64,000 bases of DNA from assembly GCF_051307055.1 (NCBI RefSeq), contig NZ_CP149994.1:3472001-3536000 (forward strand). Direction: 5' to 3'. The position numbers and the translations under genes are program-made. Below are positions 52,571-62,049 of the stretch, in pieces (position 1 is the stretch's first letter; each line of letters begins with the position of its first letter). Under the pieces are notes generated by a model that saw nothing but the letters and a program-made list of their open reading frames with translations, was not told the origin of the DNA and ran no database searches. Source of the stretch: Dryocola sp051307055 (GTDB lineage: Bacteria > Pseudomonadota > Gammaproteobacteria > Enterobacterales > Enterobacteriaceae).

Positions 52571-54088
52571 TTACTTAACCGGACGCAGCGCAGGGAACAG
52601 GATAACGTCGCGGATGGTGTGACTGTTGGTGAACAGCATAACCATACGGTCGATACCAATGCCCAGACCGGCCGTAGGCGGCAGGCCGTGCTCAAGCGCA
52701 GTAACGTAATCTTCATCGAAGAACATCGCTTCGTCGTCGCCTGCATCTTTTGCAGAAACCTGGTCAGCAAAGCGCTGCGCCTGGTCTTCCGCATCATTCA
52801 GCTCCGAGAAGCCGTTACCGATTTCACGGCCGCCGATAAAGAACTCGAAGCGATCGGTGATCTCGGGGTTTTCGTCATTACGACGCGCCAGCGGGGAGAC
52901 TTCTGCCGGGTATTCAGTGATAAAGGTCGGCTGAATCAGGTGGCTTTCCGCCACCTCTTCGAAGATCTCGGTCACTACGCGGCCCAGGCCCCAGCTCTTC
53001 TCAACTTTGATGCCGATGGAAGCCGCGATTTCCAGCGCTTTGCCCATATCATCCAGATCCGCAATGTCTGTTTCCGGACGGTATTTTTTGATAGCTTCGC
53101 GCATGGTGAGTTTTGCGAACGGCTGGTCGAAATCAAAAATCTCTTCGCCGTACTGCACCTGCGCGGTACCCAGCACTTCATGCGCAAGCGTACGGAACAG
53201 GGATTCGGTCAGCTCAATCAGATCTTTGTAATCCGCATATGCCATATAGAGTTCCATCATGGTGAACTCTGGGTTGTGACGCGGAGAAATACCTTCGTTA
53301 CGGAAGTTACGGTTAATTTCGAACACGCGCTCGAAGCCGCCCACTACCAGGCGCTTCAGATAGAGCTCTGGCGCGATACGCAGGTACATGTCGATGTCCA
53401 GCGCATTGTGGTGGGTGATGAACGGACGTGCCGCAGCGCCGCCGGGAATCACCTGCATCATCGGCGTTTCGACTTCCATAAAGCCGCGGCCAACCATGAA
53501 GTTACGAATGCCGGACATAATCTGCGAACGCACTTTAAAGGTGTTACGGGATTCGTCGTTGGAGATCAGATCCAGGTAACGCTGGCGATAGCGTGCTTCC
53601 TGATCCTGCAGGCCGTGGAATTTATCCGGCAGAGGACGCAGGGCTTTGGTCAGCAGCCGCAGCTCGGTACAGTGAATGGACAGCTCGCCGGTTTTAGTTT
53701 TAAACAGCTTGCCGCGCGCGCCGAGGATATCGCCGAGATCCCATTTTTTGAACTGCTCGTTGTAGATGCCTTCTGGCAAGTCGTCACGGGCGACGTACAG
53801 CTGAATACGGCCGCCAACGTCCTGCAGCGTCACGAAAGACGCTTTACCCATGATGCGACGGGTCATCATGCGGCCGGCAACGGTCACTTCGATGTTAAGA
53901 TCTTCGAGCTCTTCGTTTTCTTTACCGTCAAAGTCTGCGTGCAGAAGGTCAGAGGTATGTTGACGACGGAAGTCGTTCGGGAAGGCGATGCCCTGCTCGC
54001 GCAGGCCAGCCAGCTTCTCACGGCGGGTTTTGAGTTCATTATTAAGATCGACTGCCGCTTCGGTGCCCTGTGCTTGTTGTTCAGACAT
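52571..54088 (-). CDS. lysS: Lysyl-tRNA synthetase (class II)
   Basis: LysS charges tRNA-Lys. The 505-aa product equals the E. coli length. The N-terminal OB-fold anticodon-binding domain spans about 65-145 (VAGRMMTRRIMGKASFVTLQ). Class II motifs are present: motif 1 around VETPMMQVIPGGAAARPF, motif 2 FRNEGISPRHNPEFTMMELY, and motif 3 GLGIGIDRMVMLFTNS near the C-terminus. It follows prfB by 9 bp, the usual prfB-lysS operon. Confidence 0.98.
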   Translation of the reverse strand: MSEQQAQGTEAAVDLNNELKTRREKLAGLREQGIAFPNDFRRQHTSDLLHADFDGKENEELEDLNIEVTVAGRMMTRRIMGKASFVTLQDVGGRIQLYVARDDLPEGIYNEQFKKWDLGDILGARGKLFKTKTGELSIHCTELRLLTKALRPLPDKFHGLQDQEARYRQRYLDLISNDESRNTFKVRSQIMSGIRNFMVGRGFMEVETPMMQVIPGGAAARPFITHHNALDIDMYLRIAPELYLKRLVVGGFERVFEINRNFRNEGISPRHNPEFTMMELYMAYADYKDLIELTESLFRTLAHEVLGTAQVQYGEEIFDFDQPFAKLTMREAIKKYRPETDIADLDDMGKALEIAASIGIKVEKSWGLGRVVTEIFEEVAESHLIQPTFITEYPAEVSPLARRNDENPEITDRFEFFIGGREIGNGFSELNDAEDQAQRFADQVSAKDAGDDEAMFFDEDYVTALEHGLPPTAGLGIGIDRMVMLFTNSHTIRDVILFPALRPVK

Positions 54089-54097
54089 GTTGGTTCC

Positions 54098-55196
54098 TCA
54101 TAACCCTGCTTTCAAACTTGCTTCGATAAATTTGTCCAGATCGCCATCCAGTACCGCCTGCGTGTTGCGGGTTTCAACCCCGGTACGCAAGTCTTTGATA
54201 CGGGAATCATCAAGGACGTAAGAACGAATCTGGCTGCCCCAGCCGATATCCGATTTGTTATCTTCCGCCGCCTGCTTCTCAGCATTTTTCTTCTGCATTT
54301 CCAGCTCGTATAGCTTCGCTTTCATCTGCTTCATGGCCTGATCTTTGTTCTTATGCTGCGAACGGTCGTTCTGGCACTGGGTCACGGTGTTGGTCGGAAT
54401 GTGGGTAATACGCACCGCAGATTCTGTACGGTTAACGTGCTGACCGCCCGCGCCTGACGCGCGGTATACGTCGATGCGCAGATCGGCCGGGTTGATTTCG
54501 ATATCAATGTCGTCATCCACTTCCGGATAGACGAAAGCGGAGCTAAAGGAGGTATGGCGACGGCCGCCGGAGTCAAACGGGCTCTTACGAACCAGACGAT
54601 GCACCCCGGTTTCGGTACGCAGCCAGCCAAAAGCGTATTCGCCCTGAATACGGATAGTCACGGACTTGATGCCCGCCACTTCGCCTTCGGACTCTTCGAT
54701 GATTTCAGTCTTGAACCCGCGCGCTTCGGCCCAGCGCAGATACATACGCATCAGCATGCTTGCCCAGTCCTGCGCTTCGGTGCCGCCGGAGCCCGCCTGG
54801 ATGTCGATGTAGCAGTCGGCGCTGTCGTAATCGCCTGAGAACATGCGACGGAACTCAAGCTGCGCCAGTTTGGCTTCCAGCTGATCCAGCTCAACAACGG
54901 CTTCGTTGAAGGTTTCTTCGTCGTCGGCCTCAATGGCCAGCTCCAGCAAACCGGAAACGTCGTCCAGCCCCTGGGACATTTGGTCTAAGGTTTCGACAAT
55001 CGCTTCCAGCGCGGAACGCTCTTTACCCAGCGCCTGCGCGCGTTCAGGTTCGTTCCACACGTCAGGCTGTTCCAGCTCTGCGTTTACTTCTTCCAGGCGC
55101 TCTTTCTTGGCATCGTAGTCAAAGATACCCCCTAAGAACGTCGCTGCGCTCGGTGAGATCCTGGATGCGGTTTTTTACCGGATTAATTTCAAACAT
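54098..55196 (-). CDS. prfB: Peptide chain release factor 2 (programmed +1 frameshift)
   Basis: RF2 ends translation at UGA and UAA. The gene starts at 55196 (MFEINPVKNRIQDLTERSD...) and meets an in-frame TGA at codon 26 (55119-55121). A +1 shift at CTT joins it to the main frame, giving 365 aa as in E. coli. The main frame carries the stop-recognition SPF motif (VRKSPFDSGGRRHTSF) and the catalytic GGQ motif (RASGAGGQHVNRTESAVRI). The coding span is one base over a multiple of three, as expected. Confidence 0.97.
55118..55133 (-). promoter_or_regulatory. RF2 autoregulatory frameshift site
   Basis: On the minus strand AGGGGG (55128-55133, internal Shine-Dalgarno), TAT, slippery CTT (55122-55124), TGA (55119-55121) and C (55118). 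This is the standard enteric signal: low RF2 lets ribosomes shift +1 and make more RF2. Confidence 0.96.
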
Positions 55197-55290
55197 GCTT
55201 AATTTCTTATGTTGATGTCAGAAGACGGAATGCGATCGTAAACCGGAAAGTTTACCGGAATTACGCTGCACTTTGTAGCACTGGTTGGCG

Positions 55291-57024
55291 TTAAATCGGC
55301 CAGAGGTGGTCTATCAAAAGCTGCACTGTTCTGTTGCCGCGAAACTCGTTTACATCGAGCTTATAGGCCAGCTCCACTTCGCGCACGCTGTTGTCTGGCC
55401 AGCAGGTGGTATCGACGTTAAACGCGATGCCGTCCAGCAGCGGGCCGCCGCCCAGCGGTTCAACCATCACTTTAAGATGACGCTCCCCCACCAGGCGCTG
55501 TTGCAACAGACGGAACCTGCCGTCGAATAACGGCTCCGGGAACATCTGTCCCCATGGCCCGGCATCGCGCAGCATTTCGGCAACCTCCAGCGTCATCTCC
55601 TGTGGCGCAAGCGGCCCATCGGACCAAATCTCCCCTTGCAGCAGGGCAGGATCGAGCCATTCGCCCACCAGCTCGCCGAAGCGCCGGCTGAACTCCTCGA
55701 AACGCTTTTCTTCCAGCGATAATCCCGCCGCCATGGCATGGCCGCCAAATTTTAACATCAGGCCGGGATGCAGCGTATCCAGCCGCTCCAGGGCATCGCG
55801 CATATGCAGCCCCTGAATCGAACGCCCGGAGCCTTTAAGCGTACCGTCGCCGGCTGGCGCAAAAGCTATTACCGGACGGTTGAAGCGTTCTTTAATACGC
55901 GAGGCAAGGATGCCGACTACGCCCTGATGCCATTCGGGATGATACATCGCAAGGCCATAAGGCAGCTCTTCGTTGCCGCGCTCCAGCTTTTCGCACAAGG
56001 TCAGCGCTTCCATCTGCATGCCCTGCTCTATCTCTTTGCGCGTCTGATTAAGCGCATCAAGTTCGTTAGCCAGCATGCGCGCCTCGCCGATGTTGTCGCT
56101 TAGCAGAAGCGCCACGCCGACGGACATATCGTCCAGGCGCCCCGCCGCGTTCAGACGCGGCCCCAGGGCAAAGCCCAGATCGCTGGCCGCCAGTTTGTGC
56201 GGTTCACGGTTGGCGACCTCAAGCAGCGCCAGAACGCCAGGACGGCATTTTCTTGCGCGAATCCTGCTCAGGCCCTGCCAGGTCAGAATGCGGTTATTGG
56301 TATCCAGCGGTACGACGTCCGCCACCGTGCCCAGAGCCACCAGATCCAGCAGTTCCGCCAGATTGGGGATCGCAAGACCGTGCTGCTCGAACCAGCCGCA
56401 GCCGCGCAAATGCGCGCGCAGCGCGAGCATCAGGTAAAACGCAACGCCTACGCCCGCGAGTGATTTGGACGGAAAGTCACAGTCAACCAGGTTTGGGTTA
56501 ATGATGGCTTCCGCCGCCGGAAGCGCCGTGCCGGGCAGGTGGTGATCGGTTACGATCACCGGAATGCCCAGCTCGTGCGCACGTTCAACGCCGCTATGGG
56601 ATGAAATACCGTTATCAACCGTCAGAATCAGCTGCGCACCGCGGGCATGGGCCTGATCCACCACTTCCGGGCTTAAACCATAGCCATCGTCAAAACGGTT
56701 CGGCACCAGATAACCCACGTTGCTACCGCCGAGGCTACGCAATGCCAGCACGCTTAACGCCGTGCTGGTTGCGCCATCCGCATCAAAATCGCCGACGACG
56801 ATAATGCGCAGCCCTTCACGAAAAGCGTTGTGCAGGATGGCAACGGCTTGTTCCATGCCGTTAAGCTGCTGCCAGGGCAGCATCCCTTTTACGCTGCGCT
56901 CCAGATCTTGTTCGCCACGCACCCCGCGGCTGGCGTAGAGGCGTTTTAACAGCGGAGGTAAACCCGCCGGTAAGACCGCCGCGTCATCCACGGCCCGGCG
57001 GCGAAGTTGCGTTTGCTTTTTCAC
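55291..57024 (-). CDS. recJ: RecJ, single-strand-specific 5'-3' exonuclease
   Basis: RecJ degrades single-stranded DNA 5' to 3' in recombination and mismatch repair. The 577-aa product equals E. coli RecJ. DHH-family motifs are present: VVGDFDADGATSTA, VDNGISSHSGV, the DHH triplet in VIVTDHHLPG, the DHHA1 motif GRSIQGLHMRDAL and FGGHAMAAGLSL, and a C-terminal OB-like domain. The start is GTG at 57024, as in E. coli. It follows dsbC by 3 bp. Confidence 0.97.
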   Translation of the reverse strand: MKKQTQLRRRAVDDAAVLPAGLPPLLKRLYASRGVRGEQDLERSVKGMLPWQQLNGMEQAVAILHNAFREGLRIIVVGDFDADGATSTALSVLALRSLGGSNVGYLVPNRFDDGYGLSPEVVDQAHARGAQLILTVDNGISSHSGVERAHELGIPVIVTDHHLPGTALPAAEAIINPNLVDCDFPSKSLAGVGVAFYLMLALRAHLRGCGWFEQHGLAIPNLAELLDLVALGTVADVVPLDTNNRILTWQGLSRIRARKCRPGVLALLEVANREPHKLAASDLGFALGPRLNAAGRLDDMSVGVALLLSDNIGEARMLANELDALNQTRKEIEQGMQMEALTLCEKLERGNEELPYGLAMYHPEWHQGVVGILASRIKERFNRPVIAFAPAGDGTLKGSGRSIQGLHMRDALERLDTLHPGLMLKFGGHAMAAGLSLEEKRFEEFSRRFGELVGEWLDPALLQGEIWSDGPLAPQEMTLEVAEMLRDAGPWGQMFPEPLFDGRFRLLQQRLVGERHLKVMVEPLGGGPLLDGIAFNVDTTCWPDNSVREVELAYKLDVNEFRGNRTVQLLIDHLWPI

Positions 57025-57027
57025 CCG

Positions 57028-57747
57028 TTATTGACCACTTACTTTGCTCAGCTGCTGGTGCGCATCCAGCATTTGTTTCATCTCTTTTGGCCCCTGATAG
57101 CCGGGAATCACCGTTCCGTTGCTCAGCACGATAGCTGGCGTACCCTGCACGCCGTATTGCACGCCGAGGTTGTAGTGATTAGCGATGTTGGTTGCACAGC
57201 TCGCAGCGGGCACCGCATCGCCTTTCATCGCGGCATCAAACGCTTTATTGCGATCTTTTGCACACCAGATGGATTTCATGTCGCTTTCTGTCTGGCTTTG
57301 CAGCCCCTGACGCGGGAAGGCGAGGTAACGCACGGTAATGCCCAGCGCGTTATAGTCTTTCATCTCTTCATGCAGCTTATGGCAATAGCCGCAGGTGATG
57401 TCGGTAAACACGGTGATAACGTGTTTTTCCTGCGGCGCCTTATAAACGATCATCTCTTTTTCAAGCGCGTTCAGCTTGCCTGTCAGCAGTTGATTGGTGA
57501 CGTTTACCGGCTGCGCGCCGCTGACATCGTACAGCGGGCCCTGAATAATGTGCTTGCCGTCTTCCGTCACGTACAGCACGCCGCTGTCGGTCAGGACGGT
57601 TTTCATTCCGGCAACGGGAGCGGCCTGCACCTCCGCGCTCTGCACGCCCAGCTTCGCCAGCGACTGTTTGATTGCCGCATCGTCAGCCTGAGCAAAACCG
57701 GAGACGGATGCCGCCAATAGCGAGAGCAGCAAAAGACCTTTTTTCAT
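57028..57747 (-). CDS. dsbC: DsbC, periplasmic disulfide isomerase
   Basis: DsbC corrects wrong disulfides in the periplasm and is reduced by DsbD. The product is 239 aa (start 57747; an ATG one codon earlier is possible but nearer the ribosome site). Signal peptide to about residue 20 (SVSGFAQA/DD), N-terminal dimerisation domain, linker, then a thioredoxin fold with the active site CGYC (FTDITCGYCHKLHEEMKDY) and the cis-Pro loop GVQGTPAIVLSNG. Standard xerD-dsbC-recJ order. Confidence 0.97.
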   Translation of the reverse strand: MKKGLLLLSLLAASVSGFAQADDAAIKQSLAKLGVQSAEVQAAPVAGMKTVLTDSGVLYVTEDGKHIIQGPLYDVSGAQPVNVTNQLLTGKLNALEKEMIVYKAPQEKHVITVFTDITCGYCHKLHEEMKDYNALGITVRYLAFPRQGLQSQTESDMKSIWCAKDRNKAFDAAMKGDAVPAASCATNIANHYNLGVQYGVQGTPAIVLSNGTVIPGYQGPKEMKQMLDAHQQLSKVSGQ

Positions 57748-57769
57748 CATGATTCCTTTATTCTGGCAC

Positions 57770-58666
57770 TCACGCCCGCGGGTGGTGCTGTTGATGTAGC
57801 TGACGTAAACGTTCGGTCGCTACATGAGTATAAATTTGTGTTGTGGACAAATCGCTGTGTCCAAGGAGCATCTGTACGACACGTAAATCCGCGCCGTGGT
57901 TCAGCAAATGCGTGGCAAAAGCGTGGCGCAGGACGTGCGGAGAAAGCTTTTCGCTATCGATTCCTGCAGTTACCGCATAATGCTTGATGCGGTGCCAGAA
58001 CGTTTGCCTGGTCATCTGCTGCGCCCGCTGGCTGGGAAACAGCACGTCGAGAGACTGCCCGTTTAACAGCCAGGGACGACCGTGCTCAAGATAGCTTTCC
58101 AGCCAGTAGACCGCTTCTTCGCCCAGCGGCACCAGACGCTCTTTATTCCCCTTGCCAATAACCCGCACCACGCCCTGACGCAGACTGATGTCGCTCATCG
58201 ATAAGCCCACCAGCTCAGACACGCGCAGGCCGGTAGCATACAATAATTCCAGCATCGCTTTATCGCGTAACTCGATGGGCTGGTCGAGGCAGGGCGCCTG
58301 GAGCAGACGTTCAACCTGTGCTTCGCTAAGATCTTTCGGTAAGCGCTGCGGCAATTTGGGTGAAGAAAGCAAAGCGCTCGGATCGTCATCGCGCGCTTTT
58401 TCACGGTAGAGATACTGAAACAGACGACGGATAGCGCTTAACATGCGTGCGGAGCTCGTGGCTTTATAGCCCCCTTCCAGACGCTCGGCAAACAGGGACT
58501 GGAGATCGCCCGCCTGCACCGTCAACAGCGTTAAGCTGTGACGCGCCAGCCATTCCGCAACCATTTTCAAATCGCGGCGATACGAGTTTAGCGTGTTCTC
58601 AGCCAGATTTTTTTCGAGCCAAAGCGCATCAAGAAATTGTTCAATACGGGCCAGATCCTGTTCCAC
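57770..58666 (-). CDS. xerD: XerD, site-specific tyrosine recombinase
   Basis: XerD with XerC resolves chromosome dimers at dif. I chose GTG at 58666 (298 aa, exactly the E. coli length) because GAGG lies 5 bp upstream; earlier in-frame starts add 21 residues not seen in the family. N-terminal core-binding SAM-like domain (about 1-90), C-terminal catalytic domain with the R-K-H-R-H-Y set in ATGLRVSELVGL, GKGNKERLVPLG, SPHVLRHAFATHLL, LLGHSDLSTTQIYTH. This is the housekeeping enzyme, not an island integrase. Confidence 0.97.
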   Translation of the reverse strand: MEQDLARIEQFLDALWLEKNLAENTLNSYRRDLKMVAEWLARHSLTLLTVQAGDLQSLFAERLEGGYKATSSARMLSAIRRLFQYLYREKARDDDPSALLSSPKLPQRLPKDLSEAQVERLLQAPCLDQPIELRDKAMLELLYATGLRVSELVGLSMSDISLRQGVVRVIGKGNKERLVPLGEEAVYWLESYLEHGRPWLLNGQSLDVLFPSQRAQQMTRQTFWHRIKHYAVTAGIDSEKLSPHVLRHAFATHLLNHGADLRVVQMLLGHSDLSTTQIYTHVATERLRQLHQQHHPRA

Positions 58667-58767
58667 CGGTGCCTCACTTATGCCTGAGTTACGTCCATTA
58701 TGCATGATGCGTAATGGGATCTGGTACACTTGCCAGCCTGCACGTTATTAAATGAGTTGTTATCGCT

Positions 58768-59289
58768 ATGAACATTGGCCTTTTTTATGGCTCCAGCACC
58801 TGCTACACCGAAATGGCTGCCGAAAAGATTCGTGACATCATCGGCCCGGATCTGGTGACGCTGCATAACTTAAAAGATGACTCCCCCGCGCAAATGGAAC
58901 GCTACGATGTGCTGATCCTCGGCATCCCGACGTGGGATTTCGGCGAACTGCAGGAAGACTGGGAAGCCGTCTGGGCGCAGTTAGATGACCTGAACCTGGC
59001 AGGCAAGCTGGTCGCTCTGTACGGGATGGGCGATCAGCTAGGCTACGGCGAATGGTTCCTTGACGCGCTGGGTATGCTGCACGACAAACTGGCTCCCCGC
59101 GGCGCGCAGTTTATCGGTTACTGGCCAACCGAAGGCTATGAGTTCACGAGCGCTAAACCTGTTATTGCCGATGGGCAACTGTTTGTTGGCCTCGCGCTGG
59201 ATGAAACCAACCAGTACGATCTGAGCGATGAACGCCTTCAGAGCTGGTGCGAGCAAATTCTGGGCGAAATGGCTGACAGGTTCGCCTGA
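58768..59289 (+). CDS. fldB: FldB, flavodoxin 2
   Basis: FldB is an FMN electron carrier of the long-chain flavodoxins. The 173-aa product equals the E. coli length. The phosphate-binding loop reads FYGSSTCYTEMAAEK, and the flavin-contact loops GIPTWDFGELQEDW and GMGDQLGYGEWFLDALG are conserved. It is transcribed divergently from xerD. Confidence 0.97.
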   Translation: MNIGLFYGSSTCYTEMAAEKIRDIIGPDLVTLHNLKDDSPAQMERYDVLILGIPTWDFGELQEDWEAVWAQLDDLNLAGKLVALYGMGDQLGYGEWFLDALGMLHDKLAPRGAQFIGYWPTEGYEFTSAKPVIADGQLFVGLALDETNQYDLSDERLQSWCEQILGEMADRFA

Positions 59290-59296
59290 CGAGTAC

Positions 59297-59719
59297 CTAA
59301 GCCTGGCCGCTACCGCTCGCCTGCTGTTGCAAAATCAGGCGGCGTAAATCCCGCCACTCACCGCTATCCATGCTGTCGGCCGCCAGCCACAAATGCTGGC
59401 TGCGGGTTTTGCGCATCTGGCGGATTCGCAGCATCATGCCGCTGCGCAACATCCACGGCGTGCCGACTATTTCCCACTCTTTGTCCTGCCACTTCAGGTG
59501 ATAGTTGGTCAGCAGTTTAATCTCACCCTGAGTCGCATGAATCCGACGCTGGCTGCGCACGCTGTCAAAAACGACCAGAGAAAGTAAAAGCATCCAGAGC
59601 AGCGTATAGCTCATTGGCCACGGCAGAAGCAGCACCACCAGCGCCAGCAGCCCGTGGGCGAACAGGGATAACCACTGCGCCCGCCAGGAGACGCGAAGAT
59701 CAGATTGCCACAGGACCAC
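59297..59719 (-). CDS. ygfX: YgfX (CptA), membrane protein of the sdhE operon
   Basis: YgfX is a small inner-membrane protein. In E. coli it was described as a toxin (CptA) acting on FtsZ and MreB with SdhE/CptB as partner, but a toxin role is disputed. The 140-aa product has two hydrophobic helices (about 16-34 and 37-52) and the conserved LWAADSMD-like stretch HLWLAADSMDSGEWRDLRR. The start is GTG at 59719, overlapping the end of sdhE by 20 bp, as in E. coli. Confidence 0.93.
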   Translation of the reverse strand: MVLWQSDLRVSWRAQWLSLFAHGLLALVVLLLPWPMSYTLLWMLLLSLVVFDSVRSQRRIHATQGEIKLLTNYHLKWQDKEWEIVGTPWMLRSGMMLRIRQMRKTRSQHLWLAADSMDSGEWRDLRRLILQQQASGSGQA

Positions 59720-59966
59720 GTTCTCTATTCCGTGTTTGGATAAGCTTCACCATACGCTGCAACGCTGAGTCTGCCGGTTCGCCATGATTCATCAACCAGT
59801 TAAAGAGGTCGGGATCATCACATTCCAGAAGGCGGATAAATAGCTGCTTATCCTCGTCGCTTAACGTCTCATATTCATACTCAAAGAACGGCATAATCGA
59901 AATATCGAGCTCGCGCATTCCGCGGCGGCACGCCCAGTGAATTCGGGCTTTGTTATTGATATCCAT
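59700..59966 (-). CDS. sdhE: SdhE, FAD assembly factor for succinate dehydrogenase
   Basis: SdhE promotes covalent attachment of FAD to SdhA and FrdA. The 88-aa product equals the E. coli length and has the required RGxxE motif (ACRRGMRELDISIMPFFE, residues about 13-30). It is co-transcribed with ygfX and diverges from ygfZ. Confidence 0.97.
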   Translation of the reverse strand: MDINNKARIHWACRRGMRELDISIMPFFEYEYETLSDEDKQLFIRLLECDDPDLFNWLMNHGEPADSALQRMVKLIQTRNRERGPVAI

Positions 59967-60212
59967 CTGCTCTTTCCTGCTTAAATGACGTGTAAGATAC
60001 GAGTGTTAGTGTAACTTGTTTTCGTCGTGCGTATTACCTGAATGTTGCTATCTGCGCATTAACTCTGGAGAAAGAGTCGCAATGCGACATCGTTGCATTT
60101 GCTCTGCGAGGTAACTCGAAACGGCACAATTCGCCTCATCAAACTGCTTGCATTGGCGAGCGGCTCTTTTACCATTAACCTCATTCACCCGTTGGATAAC
60201 CCAGGACAAAAT

Positions 60213-61199
60213 ATGGCTTTCAACCCGTTTCCTCCCCGTCAACCTACAGCCGCGGCTCGCCTGCCGCTGACGCTGATGACCCTTGATGACTGGGCGCTAG
60301 TAAACGTGACTGGCGCAGACGCTGAAAAGTACCTGCAAGGGCAGGTTACCGCCGACGTAGCACAGCTGGGATCCAATCAACATCTGCTTTGCGCCCACTG
60401 CGACGCCAAAGGCAAGATGTGGAGCAACCTGCGCCTGTTCCATCGCGGCGAAGGCTTTGCTTTTATCGAACGTCGCAATCTCCATGAAGCGCAGCTGACG
60501 GAACTGAAAAAATACGCCGTGTTCTCAAAGGTGACGATGACGCCTGACAGCGAAAGCGTGCTGCTGGGGCTTGCTGGTTTTCAGGCTCGCGCAGCGCTGG
60601 CACCGCTTTTTGCGGCCCTGCCGGATGAAGAAAATCCAGTCGTCCAGGACGGCGCCACTACCCTTTTGTGGTTCAACCTGCCTGCCGAACGGTTCATGTT
60701 AGTCACTGATGCCGCCACGGCGCAGACGCTGCTCGAAAAACTACGCGGGGAAGCACAGCTTAATGACAGCCAGCAGTGGCTGGCGCTGGATATTGAAGGC
60801 GGCCTGGCGGTGATTGATAGCGTCAACAGCGCTCAATTTATCCCACAGGCGACAAACCTTCAGGCTCTGGGCGGCATTAGCTTTAAAAAAGGTTGTTATA
60901 CCGGGCAGGAAATGGTGGCACGCGCGAAGTTTCGCGGGGCTAACAAACGCGCGCTCTGGTATCTCGCAGGCAGCGCTTCCCGCCTGCCGGAAGCCGGCGA
61001 AGATCTTGAGATGAAAATGGGCGATAACTGGCGTCGTACCGGCACCGTGCTTGCCGTAAGCCGGCTGGACGATAGCCGCGTGCTTATTCAGGCCGTCATG
61101 AATAACGATCTCGAACCGGACGCCGTCTTCCGCGTACGGGAAGATAGCGGCAGCGAGCTGGCTATCGAGCCGCTGCCTTATTCACTCGAAGAGCGTTAA
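60213..61199 (+). CDS. ygfZ: YgfZ, folate-binding Fe-S cluster protein
   Basis: YgfZ is a tetrahydrofolate-binding protein related to GcvT, needed for the activity of some Fe-S enzymes such as MiaB. The ATG at 60213 (328 aa; E. coli 326) has AGGA 7 bp upstream; the frame extends further upstream but without a family-like sequence. The signature KKGCYTGQEMVARAKFRG, with the essential Cys, is present. Confidence 0.96.
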   Translation: MAFNPFPPRQPTAAARLPLTLMTLDDWALVNVTGADAEKYLQGQVTADVAQLGSNQHLLCAHCDAKGKMWSNLRLFHRGEGFAFIERRNLHEAQLTELKKYAVFSKVTMTPDSESVLLGLAGFQARAALAPLFAALPDEENPVVQDGATTLLWFNLPAERFMLVTDAATAQTLLEKLRGEAQLNDSQQWLALDIEGGLAVIDSVNSAQFIPQATNLQALGGISFKKGCYTGQEMVARAKFRGANKRALWYLAGSASRLPEAGEDLEMKMGDNWRRTGTVLAVSRLDDSRVLIQAVMNNDLEPDAVFRVREDSGSELAIEPLPYSLEER

Positions 61200-61208
61200 A
61201 AATCTGGC

Positions 61209-61231
61209 ATGCCCCTCTACCGCAGGGGCAT
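61209..61231. terminator. Stem-loop between convergent ygfZ and yqfA
   Basis: ATGCCCCT-CTACCGC-AGGGGCAT, a perfect 8-bp stem 10 bp after the ygfZ stop. The flanks are only moderately T/A-rich, so termination strength is uncertain. Confidence 0.55.
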
Positions 61232-61237
61232 TAAGCA

Positions 61238-61891
61238 TTAGTGAATGTATAAATAGATAGCGAGAAAGTGGCATAAGCTGCCGCCGAGTACAAAGCCATG
61301 CCAGATTGCATGGTTATAAGGGATGCGCTTGCAGACGTAAAAAATAACGCCCAGCGAGTAAATCACCCCGCCCGCGGCCAGCAGCGCCACGCTGCCCGCA
61401 TCCAGCTTCATCGCCAGCTGATAGACCACCGCAAGCGACAGCCAGCCCATCAATAAATAGGTTAACAGCGACAGCACCTTGAAACGGTGCGCAATGGTCA
61501 GCTTAAAAAGAATGCCGGCCAGCGCCAGTCCCCAGATAACCACCATCATGCCGTGGGCAAAAGGCGAATCCAGCCCGACGAGCAAGAAAGGAGTATAGGT
61601 ACCGGCGATAAGCAGATAGATGGCGCAGTGGTCAAATTTCTTAAGCCAGCGCTTCGCGCGCTGATGGGGAACGGCATGGTAAAGCGTGGAGGCCAGGAAC
61701 AGCAAAATCATGCTGCCGCCGTAAAGGCTGTAGCTGGCGATCGCCATGGCGCTGGCGTTGGCGGCGACAGCCTGAACCAGCAACAGCACCAGCCCGACAA
61801 TCCCGAACACCAGCCCGATACCGTGACTGATACTGTTGGCTATTTCCTCAGCCAGTGAATATCCAGGTGCTTTGATTGGTTTGTCAGCCAT
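61238..61891 (-). CDS. yqfA: YqfA, hemolysin III family membrane protein
   Basis: YqfA belongs to the hemolysin III / PAQR superfamily; its physiological role is not established (the E. coli protein has been linked to fatty-acid effects). The ATG at 61891 (217 aa; E. coli 219) has GGAG 7 bp upstream. Seven hydrophobic helices are visible, with family histidines and acid at YSLAEEIANSISHGIGLVFG, LASTLYHAVPHQRAK, FDHCAIYLLIAGTYTPF and NHAIWHGFVLGGSLCHF. Confidence 0.93.
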   Translation of the reverse strand: MADKPIKAPGYSLAEEIANSISHGIGLVFGIVGLVLLLVQAVAANASAMAIASYSLYGGSMILLFLASTLYHAVPHQRAKRWLKKFDHCAIYLLIAGTYTPFLLVGLDSPFAHGMMVVIWGLALAGILFKLTIAHRFKVLSLLTYLLMGWLSLAVVYQLAMKLDAGSVALLAAGGVIYSLGVIFYVCKRIPYNHAIWHGFVLGGSLCHFLAIYLYIH

Positions 61892-62049
61892 AAGGCTACT
61901 CCAGGTAAGACTTAAGATGAAAAATGCAGCACGGCTAGCATAGCTGAGAATGATTCCAGTAAACACGTGTACGCTAAAATAAATCTGTCAGCGGCGTGAG
62001 ACACACCTGTACAATTTTCCTGTCTGTTTAAAATAGCTGGAGAATAGCC

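Noticed and set aside
52538..54103. Long plus-strand open frame (over 500 codons) across lysS
   Set aside because: It is antisense to an intact lysS, has low-complexity composition and no family resemblance; it comes from the codon bias of the real gene.
57770..58666. Tyrosine recombinase as an island integrase
   Set aside because: It is the housekeeping XerD in its standard place between dsbC and fldB, with the E. coli length.
59297..59966. ygfX/sdhE as a toxin-antitoxin defence module
   Set aside because: SdhE is a conserved flavin assembly factor of the core genome; the toxin role of YgfX is disputed and the pair is ordinary backbone.
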